64,000 bases of DNA from Tenebrio molitor (Eukaryota; Arthropoda; Insecta; Coleoptera; Tenebrionidae): the NCBI RefSeq assembly GCF_963966145.1, contig NC_091048.1, forward strand, positions 4,216,001 through 4,280,000. The letters run 5' to 3'. Shown here piece by piece: positions 22,870 to 34,179 of this stretch (its first letter is position 1; each line of letters starts with the position of its first letter). The notes below the pieces were generated by a model, which was not told the origin of the DNA, made no database searches, and worked only from the letters and a program-made list of their open reading frames with translations. The position numbers and the translations under genes were made by a program.

Positions 22870-22945
22870 TTTTAACGGCCGTCGTTAAAAGCAACGGCCG
22901 CGAAATTGGATTTCGCGGCCTGTTTTAAGTACGAGTTTCGCGTAC
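22870..22945. repeat. Three consecutive short hairpins
   Basis: Hairpin 1: TTTTAACG/CGTTAAAA (22870-22890). Hairpin 2: a perfect GGCCGCGAAAT/ATTTCGCGGCC around TGG (22896-22920). Hairpin 3: GTACG/CGTAC-type (22929-22945). Hairpins 2 and 3 recur as a pair at 41787-41845, so this is a dispersed repeat. It lies just downstream of the poly(A) signal of the minus-strand terminal exon. Confidence 0.75.
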
Positions 22946-22968
22946 GGTTGCACAACAATACAATCTAA

Positions 22969-22974
22969 TTTATT
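22969..22974 (-). terminator. Poly(A) signal AATAAA
   Basis: AATAAA on the minus strand, about 55 bases after the stop codon at 23029-23031. The position fits the 3' end of the candidate minus-strand gene. Confidence 0.45.
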
Positions 22975-23028
22975 CTGGTGACTTTATCCATGTAATAAAA
23001 AATTAAATTAATTGAATAATTAAATTAA

Positions 23029-23217
23029 TTAATAATTAAAATCTACTATTTTTGCTACAATAATCTCATTTTGCGGTTCCATTGCATCATCGTTTCTGTT
23101 AAAGAATTTATCACGAGTTTGCTTACTGGATATTATGGAAAAAAAGCCGAAAACCGGTACGAAAAGCGAGAATAAAATAGATAATCTAGTAGTGAAACTT
23201 CCCATCTGGTCCAAATC
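23029..23217 (-). CDS. Candidate terminal exon with C-terminal membrane segment
   Basis: A minus-strand acceptor (CTGTCTCTAACAG) opens a phase-0 frame of 62 codons ending in TAA. It begins DLDQMGSFTTR, followed by a strongly hydrophobic segment (LSILFSLFVPVFGFFSII) and a polar tail of about 35 residues rich in Asp, Asn, Lys and Arg. Joined to the coiled-coil exon at 23889-23999, also phase 0, it would give a C-terminal membrane-anchored coiled-coil protein. An in-frame ATG five codons in means it could instead start a small signal-peptide protein. AATAAA follows 55 bases downstream. Identity is unknown. Confidence 0.45.
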   Translation of the reverse strand, partial: DLDQMGSFTTRLSILFSLFVPVFGFFSIISSKQTRDKFFNRNDDAMEPQNEIIVAKIVDFNY

Positions 23218-23888
23218 CTGTTAGAGACAGTTCACATGGTCGGGACGGAATCCTGAGGACGAGTCCGTGATCTAAAATAATTCGTTGCTCCTCAATACAA
23301 ATTGCGGTATTCATATTTGAGACAGCAAAGAAACCCGAAACTCTGGAATCGGTATCCAGCTTTGATGTTCCAATTCAAAAATAGCCATCAGCGTAACCAT
23401 ATTTCACAAGCCCGAGCGAATTTGGCTTGATTAATGGCCGCACATCTAACGAAAATAATAATTATATCGGCGGTTGATCTGGCAATTTCTTTACAAAGCA
23501 CTTCGCTGGCTCTTCCTAATAAAAGACATTAATTTATTTCCACACAAACGTTTAAATTAGTCAAGTTCCCACCGAACGGGGCCGTGTTGTTGGTGCAATG
23601 GCGCCAACAGTCTACCCTTTTTCGCAATATACTTAATTCGAGATGTTGTTTTTTATGGAGAGTGATAACAATGAAAAGTTGGAACCGCTGCGACTTCCCA
23701 AAAGAAAAACTACTTTGTTATCGGCAGAGAACATTTTTTAGAAGTGACTAGTACAATCGGAAGGGTAGTCATCTGTCCTTCCGCCCCGAATTTGACATAC
23801 AGCCACGACCCTCGACGAAATTCAAGAATAACAAAAAACTCCACGCTTAATTCACACAATTGGACAGTAATTTCGTCCGGAAACTCAC

Positions 23889-23999
23889 CCTCGCTAGCTG
23901 CTTCTGCAACTTGGCAATTGTTTGTTTGTCGCGGAGTTCGTTTTTCTGCACTACTTCCAGCGCTATTTCGAGTTCTTGTATTCGGTCTTCGAGTGATTT
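23889..23999 (-). CDS. Candidate internal exon, coiled coil
   Basis: Excellent splice signals on the minus strand: acceptor CTTTTTGTTGCAG and donor AGG|GTGAGT enclose exactly 111 nt (37 codons, phase 0 at both ends). The peptide (KSLEDRIQELEIALEVVQ, then NELRDKQTIAKLQKQLAR) has regular hydrophobic spacing and high Glu/Lys/Gln, typical of a coiled coil. The next acceptor in the same phase is 0.67 kb downstream at 23217; the likely upstream partner is at 40560-40989, across a 16.6-kb intron. The protein family is not recognised. The splice sites and peptide character make this the most convincing host exon in the window. Confidence 0.6.
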
Positions 24000-25556
24000 C
24001 TGCAACAAAAAGCCAGTTGAAACAATATTTGATTGCGTTAAAAGCTCGAGTGGAACAATGACACGATTTCTCTTTGCTTCCATTGAACCATTCTCAATGG
24101 AGCTTTCGATGCCAATAAAGCAGCTTAAAAATTAATGCCGTTTTCTTTTTGCTGTACAGGTCGAGTCGATCGATGGATGCGACATCACGTTCAAATTTAT
24201 TAGCGGAAACCATATAAAATTAATTTGGTTTAGATGGAGGAAGCGTCGATAGACGGAACTCAATGAAGGTTGAAAGAAAGTGAATGCTCCATCGACCCAA
24301 ATTTGCTTTAAATTCAATGGTTCCCTGTTTACAAACAAAAATAAGTCAAAACGATGAATTATTTGAAAAACATGCATCAGATGTGTTGTCATAAAGAAAA
24401 TTAGACTCTCTGGATCCTAAAATAAGTTCTCCGCAAATAATAGTGATGTTATGACTAATGCTACAATCATGGTTTTGTAACTCATCCAGGCTTTTGTATC
24501 TCTATAAATTTCAGCTTTAAGTGCAGGTCATTGAATGAACCACACACCTGTTCTTATCCACCAACTGCCAAAAATCCCGTTTCATAAATTGTTTGTCCTA
24601 TTGTAATAACAAGCAGGTGTTTGGTGTTATTGTGGTAATACTTTTGAAATCATTTCCATCAAAATCAACTGATATATGTACATAAAGAGTTAATTGGCAG
24701 GGTGTTATTTTCAAAAATAGAAAAAAGAAACATTTACAGCTGCATCAATTATAAAATGTATTTTTGTAATAAATATTACATAAAGTATACACTGTGTCTG
24801 CTAAAGATTAAAATCTAGTAGCCTTTAGAGATATTGGAAATTTTAAATAACTGACAAATTCGACGTAAACAAGACTTTAGCATGTTCCAGAAAAAAACTA
24901 TCTATCTCTACAATGCCACGTAATAATAATGAGAAGGATATTATTAATATTGATAAATAAATCCGACCTCGATGCCGTGCTTCCCATTATAATAATACCA
25001 AATAATATCGTGATACTTTTCCTAGATTTTTTCAGGCAAGGCAATCAAAATATATTAATAAAACCTGAAAAAATAGACTACGCGATGTAGGAAAAAAGTA
25101 TAGCAGATATGAAGTAAGTTTAAAAATAGATGTAAATTGAAGAAAAGAAAAAATAAAAAACATCCCTGAAAAGAAATGTATAAGTAGAACGGAGTCAAAA
25201 CAATGAAATCAATCAACGAGAAAGTCGTCCAATGAAATTATCCTAGAAACAGAAGAAAATTATTTTTCTCCAACCGTCTTAAAAGAGGTTACTTTTAATA
25301 CCGTTTTCTGTCACTAAAATTGATGTTTTTGTAACTGTACTTTTAATCCTAGGCTTAAAAAGTTTTACTTCCAACTATGTAGTAGTTTAACACTTCGTTG
25401 ATTTGAAGAAAACAACTAAATATGTAAACAAAAAAGTCAAAACTGTCTCCTTGGTTACAAGAATATTTCAACAAAACGTTCACTTCAAAATTTTAAATGT
25501 ACCTATGAGTTTCGTGCTTTTCATGATATGGATCCTTTACTTGATTGGAGAAAAAA
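24000..25556. other. Intron-like AT-rich DNA
   Basis: No coding, RNA or repeat feature that I can support. If the minus-strand gene model is right, this lies in its long intron. Confidence 0.4.
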
Positions 25557-25700
25557 TAGTATGTGTCATTCGGATTAAAAGTGACTTTTTTGACTTGAAA
25601 TGATTGCAGTAGTTCGGCTACGGTACGTTTCGCCTAGCTATGCAAACAAATTACCCGTCAAAAAAACTATCACTTTTAATCCTAATAACACAATCTACTA
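25557..25700. mobile_element. Small palindromic MITE
   Basis: TAGTATGTGTCATTCGGATT and AAAGTGAC at the left are mirrored by GTCA, CACTTTTAATCCTAATAACA and CTACTA at the right, giving inverted arms of about 35-40 bp around a short centre. About 144 bp and non-coding. Confidence 0.7.
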
Positions 25701-26627
25701 TTATTACGTTACTTCTGTACATATAAAAGCAGCAAAAGATTCTGTAAAGCAAACGAGCAAACAAGAACATTGTACCTAGTATAAAAGATATTACTGAAAG
25801 AAAATTTAAAATTATTAACATCAACGCAACAAACAAAACCTTGGAAATGTAACAAAACAGAAGAAAAATACATTTTAAAACTGCAAATAAAAGGAAGAAA
25901 TGGCTAAGAGTGGAATCAAATCAATTTTGTATGCAGTCTGTTGCATCACTATTAAAATTAGATGCAACAGAAGGAAAAATAATGAATTTTGGGTTAATTG
26001 AATTGTGGAATTTTTATTTTTATTTCTTTAGGACAAAATGCTGCCAATTGTCGTACATTTATCTCAATTAATAATTTAGCGTTTAGGAAACTTTCGTTAG
26101 CTCTTTGTATGTTAATTCAGAAAATAGAACCAGCCAGTTAACTGTGTCCCAATTGACCGGAATTCACTGTACTTATACATAATGTATGTCTGTCCAATAC
26201 GTTGTGATATTGTTGCAGCAATAAAGCTAGTTATCTTGCGAAAAATTATAAGAAATAGGTATTGCTGACAGTTTTCTTGAATTGAATACGGTATTACGTG
26301 TCCTCAAGAAATAAAAAACAGAGACTCACAGAAGAGATAATAGAGCAGGAAATCCAAATCATTGCAGTACGACTGACAACTGTGGTCAAGAGAGAGGAAT
26401 TACACATTTTGAAGAGTAAAGTACTAAAAATAAATTAGAATACTAATAAAACATCCAAATAAAAGAAAATAAAAAGAAAGATACAATAACAAAGTATGTA
26501 TACAAAAAAAAAATTGAATGGTGGCAATATAATTAAGGGTATGCCATAAAAACAATAAAATAGATCAGTGATAAAGTGATATAAGAAGTTTGCTAATAAT
26601 TCCACATTTCCAAAACATCTCAAGGTA
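25701..26627. other. AT-rich DNA, nothing recognised
   Basis: No supportable gene, RNA or repeat boundary. Confidence 0.4.
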
Positions 26628-26792
26628 TCGGGTGTTCATTTAAATTTCCGGTCAAAGTTGACATTGAAGAGTGGATTGTGAACGCACTACGGATTACGGA
26701 TCGGATGTTTATCTTACGTTTTTACACGAGTGGTGCGTTCACAATCGACTCTTCAACGCCAACTTTGATCAGCAATTAAAATAAACACCCGA
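26628..26792. mobile_element. MITE family 1, copy C
   Basis: A 165-bp copy running TCGGGTGTTCATTTAAATTT...AAATAAACACCCGA, flanked by TA at 26626-26627 and 26793-26794. The interior is shorter than in copies A and B but keeps the GATTGTGAACGCAC/GTGCGTTCACAATC hairpin arms. Confidence 0.88.
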
Positions 26793-26975
26793 TAGTTATC
26801 ACACATTTTTTTAAGGATCAAGTCGGATAACATAAAAGTTTATCTATGTATTTAGAAAAAAATCTTTATTATTTTTTTGTAATCTTAATTATAAACATTC
26901 TAAGACAATACTTTCATCGCTATTAATAAGTTTTTTGATAACTAACATTGATAGTGCCCCTTTTGAAAAAAAATC

Positions 26976-27130
26976 TACATGACGCTCCTCAAGGTTCCAT
27001 TTGGGGACTATTTTCAATTTATAATTATAATTCACCTGGCCCAAACTTCTATTATTAACATCGATGTAGAAGCCGATTGATCTTTAACCAACAAAGTTTC
27101 TCTACATGAAAAATTAAAGATAAACATGAT
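26976..27130 (+). pseudogene. Decayed LINE reverse transcriptase fragment
   Basis: The frame reads APQGSIWGLFSIY, matching the GVPQGSILGPLLFSIY block. After about 65 bases come VEAD, a stop, and SLTNKVSLHEKLK where (Y/F)ADDTSL... is expected. The second catalytic aspartate is replaced by a stop, and flanking sequence is unrecognisable. This is an old, dead fragment of a different LINE from the one at 28.6-31.6 kb. Confidence 0.55.
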
Positions 27131-27321
27131 TTTAAATTCAAGGTCTTCTTCAAGAACTCAACGAAGAGCAATAAAGTTCAGCAAATCCTCAAATTTCTTG
27201 ATATTTCGTTACTCATGTATTGTTTTATCAGCTATACCCTTGATGAAATTAATTCTTATTCTATATTAAATACCGGATAATTCCAAGAATGACATAAGAG
27301 CAACTGAATTATTATCAACTA

Positions 27322-27862
27322 GGTTTTACCCGCGGCTTCGCCCGCAAATTTCAGAATGTTTTAAAATTATGTTTCTACTTTCATGTATTGTGATAGACGC
27401 AGTAATTTCAATATGAAGTTTGTCTTTTTACGAAGAATAATTAAAACTTTACTGTAGACTACTTTTTTCTTCGACTATATAAACAAAAAGATCAATACGA
27501 TAAGAAAGTAACACTATGATCAGTGATCATTTACCAATTCATGAAAATACGCCAACATAACACTTTTATTTTCAGTTCATTATTTTTGTGGGTGTCAAGC
27601 GGCGAAGGTGACAATATACTCAGAGGATGAAATAGTGGTGAAGCGGCGAAGGTGAGGGTATTTCCAACTCGAAAAAACTGTCTTTTTTTCTTAACAGGGT
27701 TGAAAATGGTAGTAGGGGTTGGTTTTTGTAAAATTAAAGTACACAGTAATTTTCTTCTTGTTTTGAAGATCAAGTGTACAAAATTTCATCAAGATCGGAG
27801 TAAAACTGTAGATTTGCATACAAAATATACAAACAAACAGACATTCGTTTTATATATATAGA
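27322..27862. repeat. Dispersed arthropod repeat (CCCGCGGCTTCGCCCGC type)
   Basis: It opens with TTTTACCCGCGGCTTCGCCC and ends with AAATTTCATCAAGATCGG, then ACAAACAAACAGACATTCG and TATATATAGAT. I recall both ends from a very common arthropod interspersed repeat, but its class (SINE-like, RTE-derived or non-autonomous DNA element) is not settled here. Inside, AAGCGGCGAAGGTGA occurs twice (27597 and 27641). Confidence 0.55.
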
Positions 27863-28583
27863 TTGAACATTTCAAGAGCCTTTCGTTGCGGAGAAACTAC
27901 TAATTATTTTTCCATAAAATTGTATAAGAAATTAACAGTAGTGCCTTCTACTTGTAGAACTGCTAAACAGTCTTAATGGGTAACGGTTTCTTGGTTTTGC
28001 AGAATATTTTAATTTTAACTTTTAAGAATTCGGTGAGTTTTTGTTTTCATTTTCAGTTTCCTCCAGTGGTTTTCTGGATTTCATTTTTCCTTAACAATAA
28101 TTTATAATTTCTTAGTCCAAGTAGTGTAGAAAGTATGTAAAAATGTACTTGCTTAACACTGATAAACTTAATTTACTTCCCCAACTAAAACTGACCCAGA
28201 AACGAACAAAAATAATATACAAAAAATCAATGGGGGGGAAATTACAACCAAAATTGAACACCGAATGTGAAACCACATTTACCTTTATCTGTGAATACAT
28301 CGTGTTCATAAACTGTTATTGTATTCTCCGATATTGACAAAAACAGTACTATCATCATAGATAGAATATAAACATGTTATGTGGTCATAAGAATTAACAA
28401 AGTTAGAATAAAAAAAACAAAGAAAGTGTAAAAACAGATGATATAAGGAGCCTTAGATCCTTTGCCTTGAATAGAAAGAGGAAATAATTCCTTTAGTGGC
28501 ACTCCTGCATACAGCTATTTATTATCACGACAGGTGCGGTTTATTTGTTCATTTCAAGTTTAATTAATAATTAAAATAAATAA
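27863..28583. other. AT-rich DNA, nothing recognised
   Basis: No supportable feature between the dispersed repeat and the LINE. Confidence 0.4.
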
Positions 28584-28622
28584 ATAATAAGTTTTAAAAA
28601 ATTACACAGTATTATATATAGT

Positions 28623-31465
28623 GGAGCTTTAAGAATTATCAGATTAAATGGTTCAAAAGAAATTGACCAGACAAATAATATAAAAGCTAAAGAATTACCA
28701 AAATGGGAACGAAGACTAAATAAACGCATTAACAATATCAGACGAGATTTAGGTAGAATAACTCAATATTTAAAGGGTATAAATTCTAATCATCTAAATA
28801 ATTGTATTCAATCCATTTTAAATAACAACCGAATACATTGTTTAAAATATAATGAATATAATAAAACATTAATAGAAATCAAAGACACTTTATTACAGAA
28901 GTTAAATATTTATTCTAAACGACTCAAAAGATATAAAAATAATAAACAACGGAAATTTGAAAACAAACTATTTAGAAATAATGAGAAGTTGTTTTACAAA
29001 AATTTAACAGATAATAAAACTCAAACTAATAATGGTACACCAAATATAAACGAAATTAAAGAATTCTGGTCAAACATATGGTCAAATGAAGTTCAATTTA
29101 ATAATCAGGCAGAATGGATTCCTCATTTAGAAAATGATATACCAGATAGTAATAATCGACATCATATTCAAATTAGCCATGAAATTTTAGTTGAAAATAT
29201 TAATAGTTCACATAATTGGAAATCCCCTGGAGGTGACCAAATTCATAACTTTTGGTTAAAAAAATTTACTTGTATTCATAAATGCTTACTTGATCACTTT
29301 AACGGATTTATTAGGGAACCTAACACATTTCCAGAGTTTTTGGCCCATGGTATAACATATCTGAAACCAAAAGATTCCGATACTAAAAATCCATCAAAAT
29401 ATAGGCCAATCACATGTCTACCTACAATTTATAAAATTATGACATCTTGCATTAAAGTAATAATTTACGACCATTGTCAAAAATTAAATATACTTAATGA
29501 AGAACAAAAAGGTTGTGTTAAAGAGTGTTTTGGTTGTAAAGAACAACTCATACGGTAATAATGGAACAAGCTCGAAAAAATAATAGAAATATTTATACCG
29601 CATTCATAGACTACAAAAAAGCCTATGATTCAGTACCACATTCATGGTTAATTAAAATTCTTAAAATTTATAAAATTAATTTGGATTTGATTAACTTTTT
29701 ATCTCATGTTATGACATTTTGGAAAACTACTTTAAATTTATCAATAAACAATACTAAATTAAAATCCGAGCCTATTCAAATTAAACGGGGAATTTATTAA
29801 GGAGATTCTTTAAGTCCTTTATGGTTTTGTCTAGCCATTAATCCTTTGACAAATCTATTAAATAGCACTGGATATGGTTTCAATATTAGACTTAATAATA
29901 CCACACTATCCAAATTAAATCACCTTCTTTATATGGATGACATAAAACTTTATGCATCGAAAAAGAACCACATTTTATCTTTACTAACAATAACTGAAAA
30001 TTTCTCAAATGATATTGGGATGAGTTTTGGTATTGATAAGTGTAAAATGCAATCAATATGTCGCGGTCATTACGAACATTTAGAATATATAACTCAAGAA
30101 GGAGAAATCATTAAAAATTTAAATAAAGGAAAATTTTATAAATATTTAGGTATTAATCAAACAAATCATATTCAACACTCAATTATAAAAGAAAATTTAG
30201 AAAAGCAATTTTATTTAAGAATTAAATCTATTTTAAAATCAAAATTAAACGGTAATAATTTAATTAAAGCAGTTAATACATATGCTGTTCCATTACTGAC
30301 CTATTCTTTCGGTGTTATAAAATGGTCCAAAACTAATTTACAGAACATAAACATTAAAACTAGAGTTCTTTTTACCAAATTTAGTAAACACCATCCTAAA
30401 TCTGCTATTGAAAGATTTAATTTACCACGCGAAAACGGTGGTAGGGGTTTTTCAAATCTAGAAATACTGCTAAAAAATCAAATTGCTTTACTAAAAAATT
30501 ATTTCCTCAATAGAGCTCGTGATAACACCTTTTTCAATGCTTTGGTTTCAGCCGATAAAGGCTACACACCTTTAAATTTAAGTGATAATATAATTTCAGA
30601 CATTGTTAAGCCAAATATACCTGACACAATTGCAAATATAAAACAGAAGTCTTTACATGGGAGATACTTTAAAGAACTGGAACAACCAGAAGTTAATATT
30701 CAGGCCTCTCATGCATGGCTTAAGAAATCAAATATTCATCCTGAGACGGAGGGTTTTATATTTGCAATACAAGATCGTGTTATAAATACAAGAAATTATA
30801 AAAAACACATATGCGGTTTACAATCGATAATTGATAAATGTAGGATTTGCGGAACTGAAGGGGAAACCATTGAACACATCATTTCTTCTTGCACCGTTTT
30901 GGCTCAAAGCGAATATAAAAAACGTCACGATATATTCGCTAAAATTATACACATGAATTTAGCTGTTAAACTCAATTTATTAAAGAATACACAACCACAT
31001 TATAGTTATACACCAGAAAGTTGTTTGGAAAATGACAGTTACAAGTTATATTTTGATAGAACAATTTTAACTGACATTCATATTAAGCATAACAGACCAG
31101 ACATTATAATTTTAAATAAACAACAAAAGCAAGCATATCTTTTAGATATAGCTGTTCCAAATTCACATAATATAACACAGACATATAACACAAAAATTAA
31201 TAAATATTTAGAGCTCTCCGTTGCTATGAGAAATCTTTGGTGTTTAGAAAAAATTTCGATTTTACCACTTGTAATTTCAGCAACGGGAATAGTACCGCAA
31301 TCTCTTTTTAAAAATTTAAAAATTCTGGATTTAGATAACAAATTGGTAGTTGAAATTCAAAAAGGTATATTATTATACTCATGTCACATCGTGAGGAAGT
31401 TCCTTAACATTGACACAGAACATAATACACAACAAAGTCAAAATGCGGAGGCGAGACGCCGGTAA
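28623..31465 (+). pseudogene. LINE RT / restriction-like endonuclease ORF, broken
   Basis: The reading frame is open from 28584 to 29556, then shifts near 29550-29560. It continues in another frame to TAA at 31463-31465, with one internal stop (TAA at 29798-29800) where a Gln codon is expected in the RGIxQGDSLSP block. Visible parts in order: basic N-terminal region (KWERRLNKRINNIRRDLG); RT blocks SPGGDQIHNFWLKKF and YRPITCLPTIYK; IDYKKAYDSVPHSW; catalytic YMDD at 29930-29941; CX2CX8HX4C at 30839-30892; and RPDI plus LDIAVP of the endonuclease at 31094-31150. Apart from two lesions and the 5' truncation, the sequence is well preserved, so inactivation may be fairly recent. Not functional as it stands. 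Confidence 0.92.
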
Positions 31466-31483
31466 TTATGTTGATAAGCACTG

Positions 31484-31539
31484 CACTATTACTTGATAGT
31501 AATATCCGTAATAGTGTATGTACTCCGGCAAAATTGCCG
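31484..31539 (+). ncRNA. 3' UTR stem-loops of the LINE
   Basis: Two adjacent inverted repeats: CACTATTAC/GTAATAGTG (31484-31492 and 31508-31516) and CGGCAA/TTGCCG (31526-31539). In R2-type elements structured 3' UTR RNA is recognised by the reverse transcriptase, so these may be the template-recognition structure. That role is inferred. Confidence 0.5.
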
Positions 31540-31566
31540 TGCCGCCGGGTGGAGGTGGGATAGTAG

Positions 31567-33750
31567 AATTAAGAATGCAATTACTACGAAATGCACGTAC
31601 TTCATTCTAATTCATTCTTACAGAAACAAAGAGGACCCCGAAAAAATGAATTTCATTTGAGAAAAATCCACAAAATGCCAAGCACTGCTAATTGAAAACT
31701 AAGTTTTCATCTGGAAGAATCGGAATCCGCTCCTATCGCGGACAATATTTGCAGGGAGACAAAGAAAATTCGTTTCTTTTGTGTTTTCCGGACGTTCCGA
31801 TTGAAAACAGTGATTTATGAGTGTCCTACGAAAGAAATATCATCTCAATTACGCGAGATGGATCCGCTCCTGCCCACTGCAGACTTCTATAAATGTATTA
31901 ATTCCAGAAAAACACTCCGCCTAATTGGCATCCACGCTTTTTATTTACCAATTACACGCATCGAATAATTAGTTAATTTAAATGGAAACATCCAGCGTAG
32001 GAGCATAACGGCGTGATAAGCCCCGAAAGTGGAAACAAACTACACCGTTCGAAATCATAACTTATCAATATTTCATGGGCGCAGCCGAATTAAATCTAGT
32101 GTAAAAACGTCCATTTTCCGGTGTATTGGACGGTTCGAATCCCCTGTATGCATTTACATTTTAAATAACGCTTTCGGTTGTTTATTCGAAAACAGTGGGG
32201 CGCAACATCCCCTTAACGAGACTAATAAATTTGGCGGCGCCAAGGGCCGAATGAATTTATTATGTTAGTGTGCCGGAATTATGGATTTAAATGGATTTGT
32301 CGAAGGTTTTATTTTCCATCGGTGATAACGTCGCCGAGAAAATACAGACTTTGGGAAATCAATCAAGAGCAAATTCTAATAACTCGGCTCGCCTCGGCGT
32401 TATCACTTTTTCCACTTGGATAAATTTTATAAAAGGGGCGACACTGGAGGTTCCATTGACGAGCTATTCGTTATAAATCTTGCTCGCTGATGATATTCAC
32501 TTGCTACAACTTAACAATGGGATGTATCAAAACGCAGACGTATAAATCACGTTTTTTCCTTCCGGCTTTTATCGAAATCAAAAATTCCGGACGTTCAAGA
32601 GCGGATGAATTATCGTTGCACTCTTGTCACGCCGGAGTCGATTTAAATTGCATTAAAGTGCTCGTTTGGCCGAAATGAGGCATCAAACGCACAACGACAG
32701 AAAATATGTCGGATGTTTTCTGCACGTTTCACTTTCGCGTAAGTGCTGCCGCACTAGTTGTTTATAAGTATCATTAGGTACGGCCTTAATGGAACTCGCT
32801 ATAAAACTGGATGGCGTGCCACCTCACTCGACCGCACAAAACCTCCAAAAATGGAGGAATTTATCGGCGAAACGACGCTGTGCTAAATCGGGGGCGGGAG
32901 GAATGATGATTTTTTACATCTGCTAGTTTCAGACTGTCATTTATTTAACGATGGAGTACCTAATCATCTTTTTCGACGTGCAGAAAGGGGAGCTGAATAC
33001 ATGGAAAGCGATCGTAAATAGCGTTCTTAATAATTCAAGTGGGACACAAGGCCGGAAAATTGGTTCTTTAATCTAATTTGGGACACTAATAACGTTCGCG
33101 AAATTGCTTTATTGAATCATTTATAAACTGTACCTGTGGTGCAGACCGGTGCTGATTAAATCTCGATTGTTGATTGCGGCGTCAAAAAGTTGTTGTTGTA
33201 AACGTGAGCTTCGGACAAAATTTGGGGCTGCTTTAAGAAAGCTCGTCGAGAAGCAGCCGGTGCTGCGAGAAAAATGCCGAAAATTAATTTACTATAATCG
33301 CTCGTGGGCTTGGAAACTTGTTAAGTTATCTTTCTGTTTATTCCAACGGAACGCACCTGGCCATAAAAAATGCAGGAAAACGCTCATTTACCTATATTTA
33401 CATAAATATGCATGAATAATTCAAGTTCATAATACGTGAAGACACAAAAATCGGACTAAAAAGTCAGGTGATGATTTTCCAAAAATTAACATATCATCTA
33501 AGTTATCTCACAAAAATTGTGGACTGAATAAAAAGCAGATTTTATTAAATAGCTTTAATAGAGTGTAGTTATTTATAAGATAAAATCTTAATTTGTTGTT
33601 TTGTTGAGTTGGAAAATATTTTTTTAAATATGTATTTAAAACAACCGTCTTTAAATAATTCAGACATTGCTAAATTTTAATAAACCCTAAAAGAAATTTA
33701 TTGAAAATGGTTCGAAGAGTTATTTGTTGATAAATTAATTAATAAAGTAA
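31567..33750. other. No gene recognised
   Basis: Moderately GC-rich between 31680 and 33400 and apparently unique sequence. A donor-like GTAAGT at 32735 follows short open frames, but no acceptor or domain supports an exon. Possibly conserved intronic DNA. Confidence 0.4.
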
Positions 33751-33752
33751 TA

Positions 33753-34061
33753 CAACGTGATCAAGAATGACTGAATCTGTTGGTAACAATGAAAATTTGA
33801 ATGATTTTGGTACCACTGTAATCTAAACGCATTTCCGGTTGTCAGATTTGACAGAGTTGACAGGCGAATTTGACGTTTACCATCAAAGGGTCATTTTTGT
33901 AATAACATAAACTAAGCATAAACATACCCGACATAACCTAATTTTTTTTTAATGTCGTGTCAAGTTAAAACATCCGGTCAGTGCCAATTATGAAACAGAA
34001 AAACACCAATATTTTTCAATTGTTTCATTGCCAACAGACTCAGTCATTGTTGATCACGCTG
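33753..34061. mobile_element. TA-flanked MITE family 2, copy A
   Basis: A 309-bp element starting CAACGTGATCAAGAATGACT and ending with AGTCATTGTTGATCACGCTG, its inverse with few changes. The inverted repeats reach about 40 bp. TA lies outside both ends (33751-33752 and 34062-34063). A close second copy is at 48619-48898. Non-coding. Confidence 0.9.
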
Positions 34062-34080
34062 TAGTTATTTACATTGAAGC

Positions 34081-34173
34081 ACGGTAGGGGTATTTTACAG
34101 CGCTAAGACTAGGTTTCAGGCACTCGGCTTTGTCTCGTCCCGATTAGTTGGAGCGCTGTAAAATATCTACCGT
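34081..34173. repeat. Inverted repeat (ACGGTAG...CTACCGT)
   Basis: The arm at 34081-34104 (ACGGTAG, then TATTTTACAGCGCT) and the arm at 34152-34173 (AGCGCTGTAAAATA, then CTACCGT) flank a loop of about 47 bases. It lies 20 bp from a family 2 MITE and may be an independent small palindromic element. Confidence 0.7.
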
Positions 34174-34179
34174 ACGACA

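Larger units (their letters stand above)
28584..31566 (+). mobile_element. R2-like LINE, 5'-truncated and inactive
   Basis: A non-LTR retrotransposon with reverse transcriptase, a CCHC motif and a restriction-like endonuclease, the arrangement of R2/R4-type elements. The 5' end is missing, because coding similarity starts mid-protein near 28620. The 3' UTR (31466-31566) holds two hairpins (31484-31516 and 31526-31539) and ends near GGGTGGAGGTGGGATAGTAG without a long poly(A). No target-site duplication was found. The clade rests on endonuclease type and motif spacing and is moderately sure. Confidence 0.88.

Noticed and set aside
23252..23270. Hammerhead-ribozyme-like CTGAGGA core with GGAC/GTCC stem
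   Set aside because: CTGANGA is matched, but no GAAA follows the stem and stems I and III do not form, so the catalytic core is incomplete.
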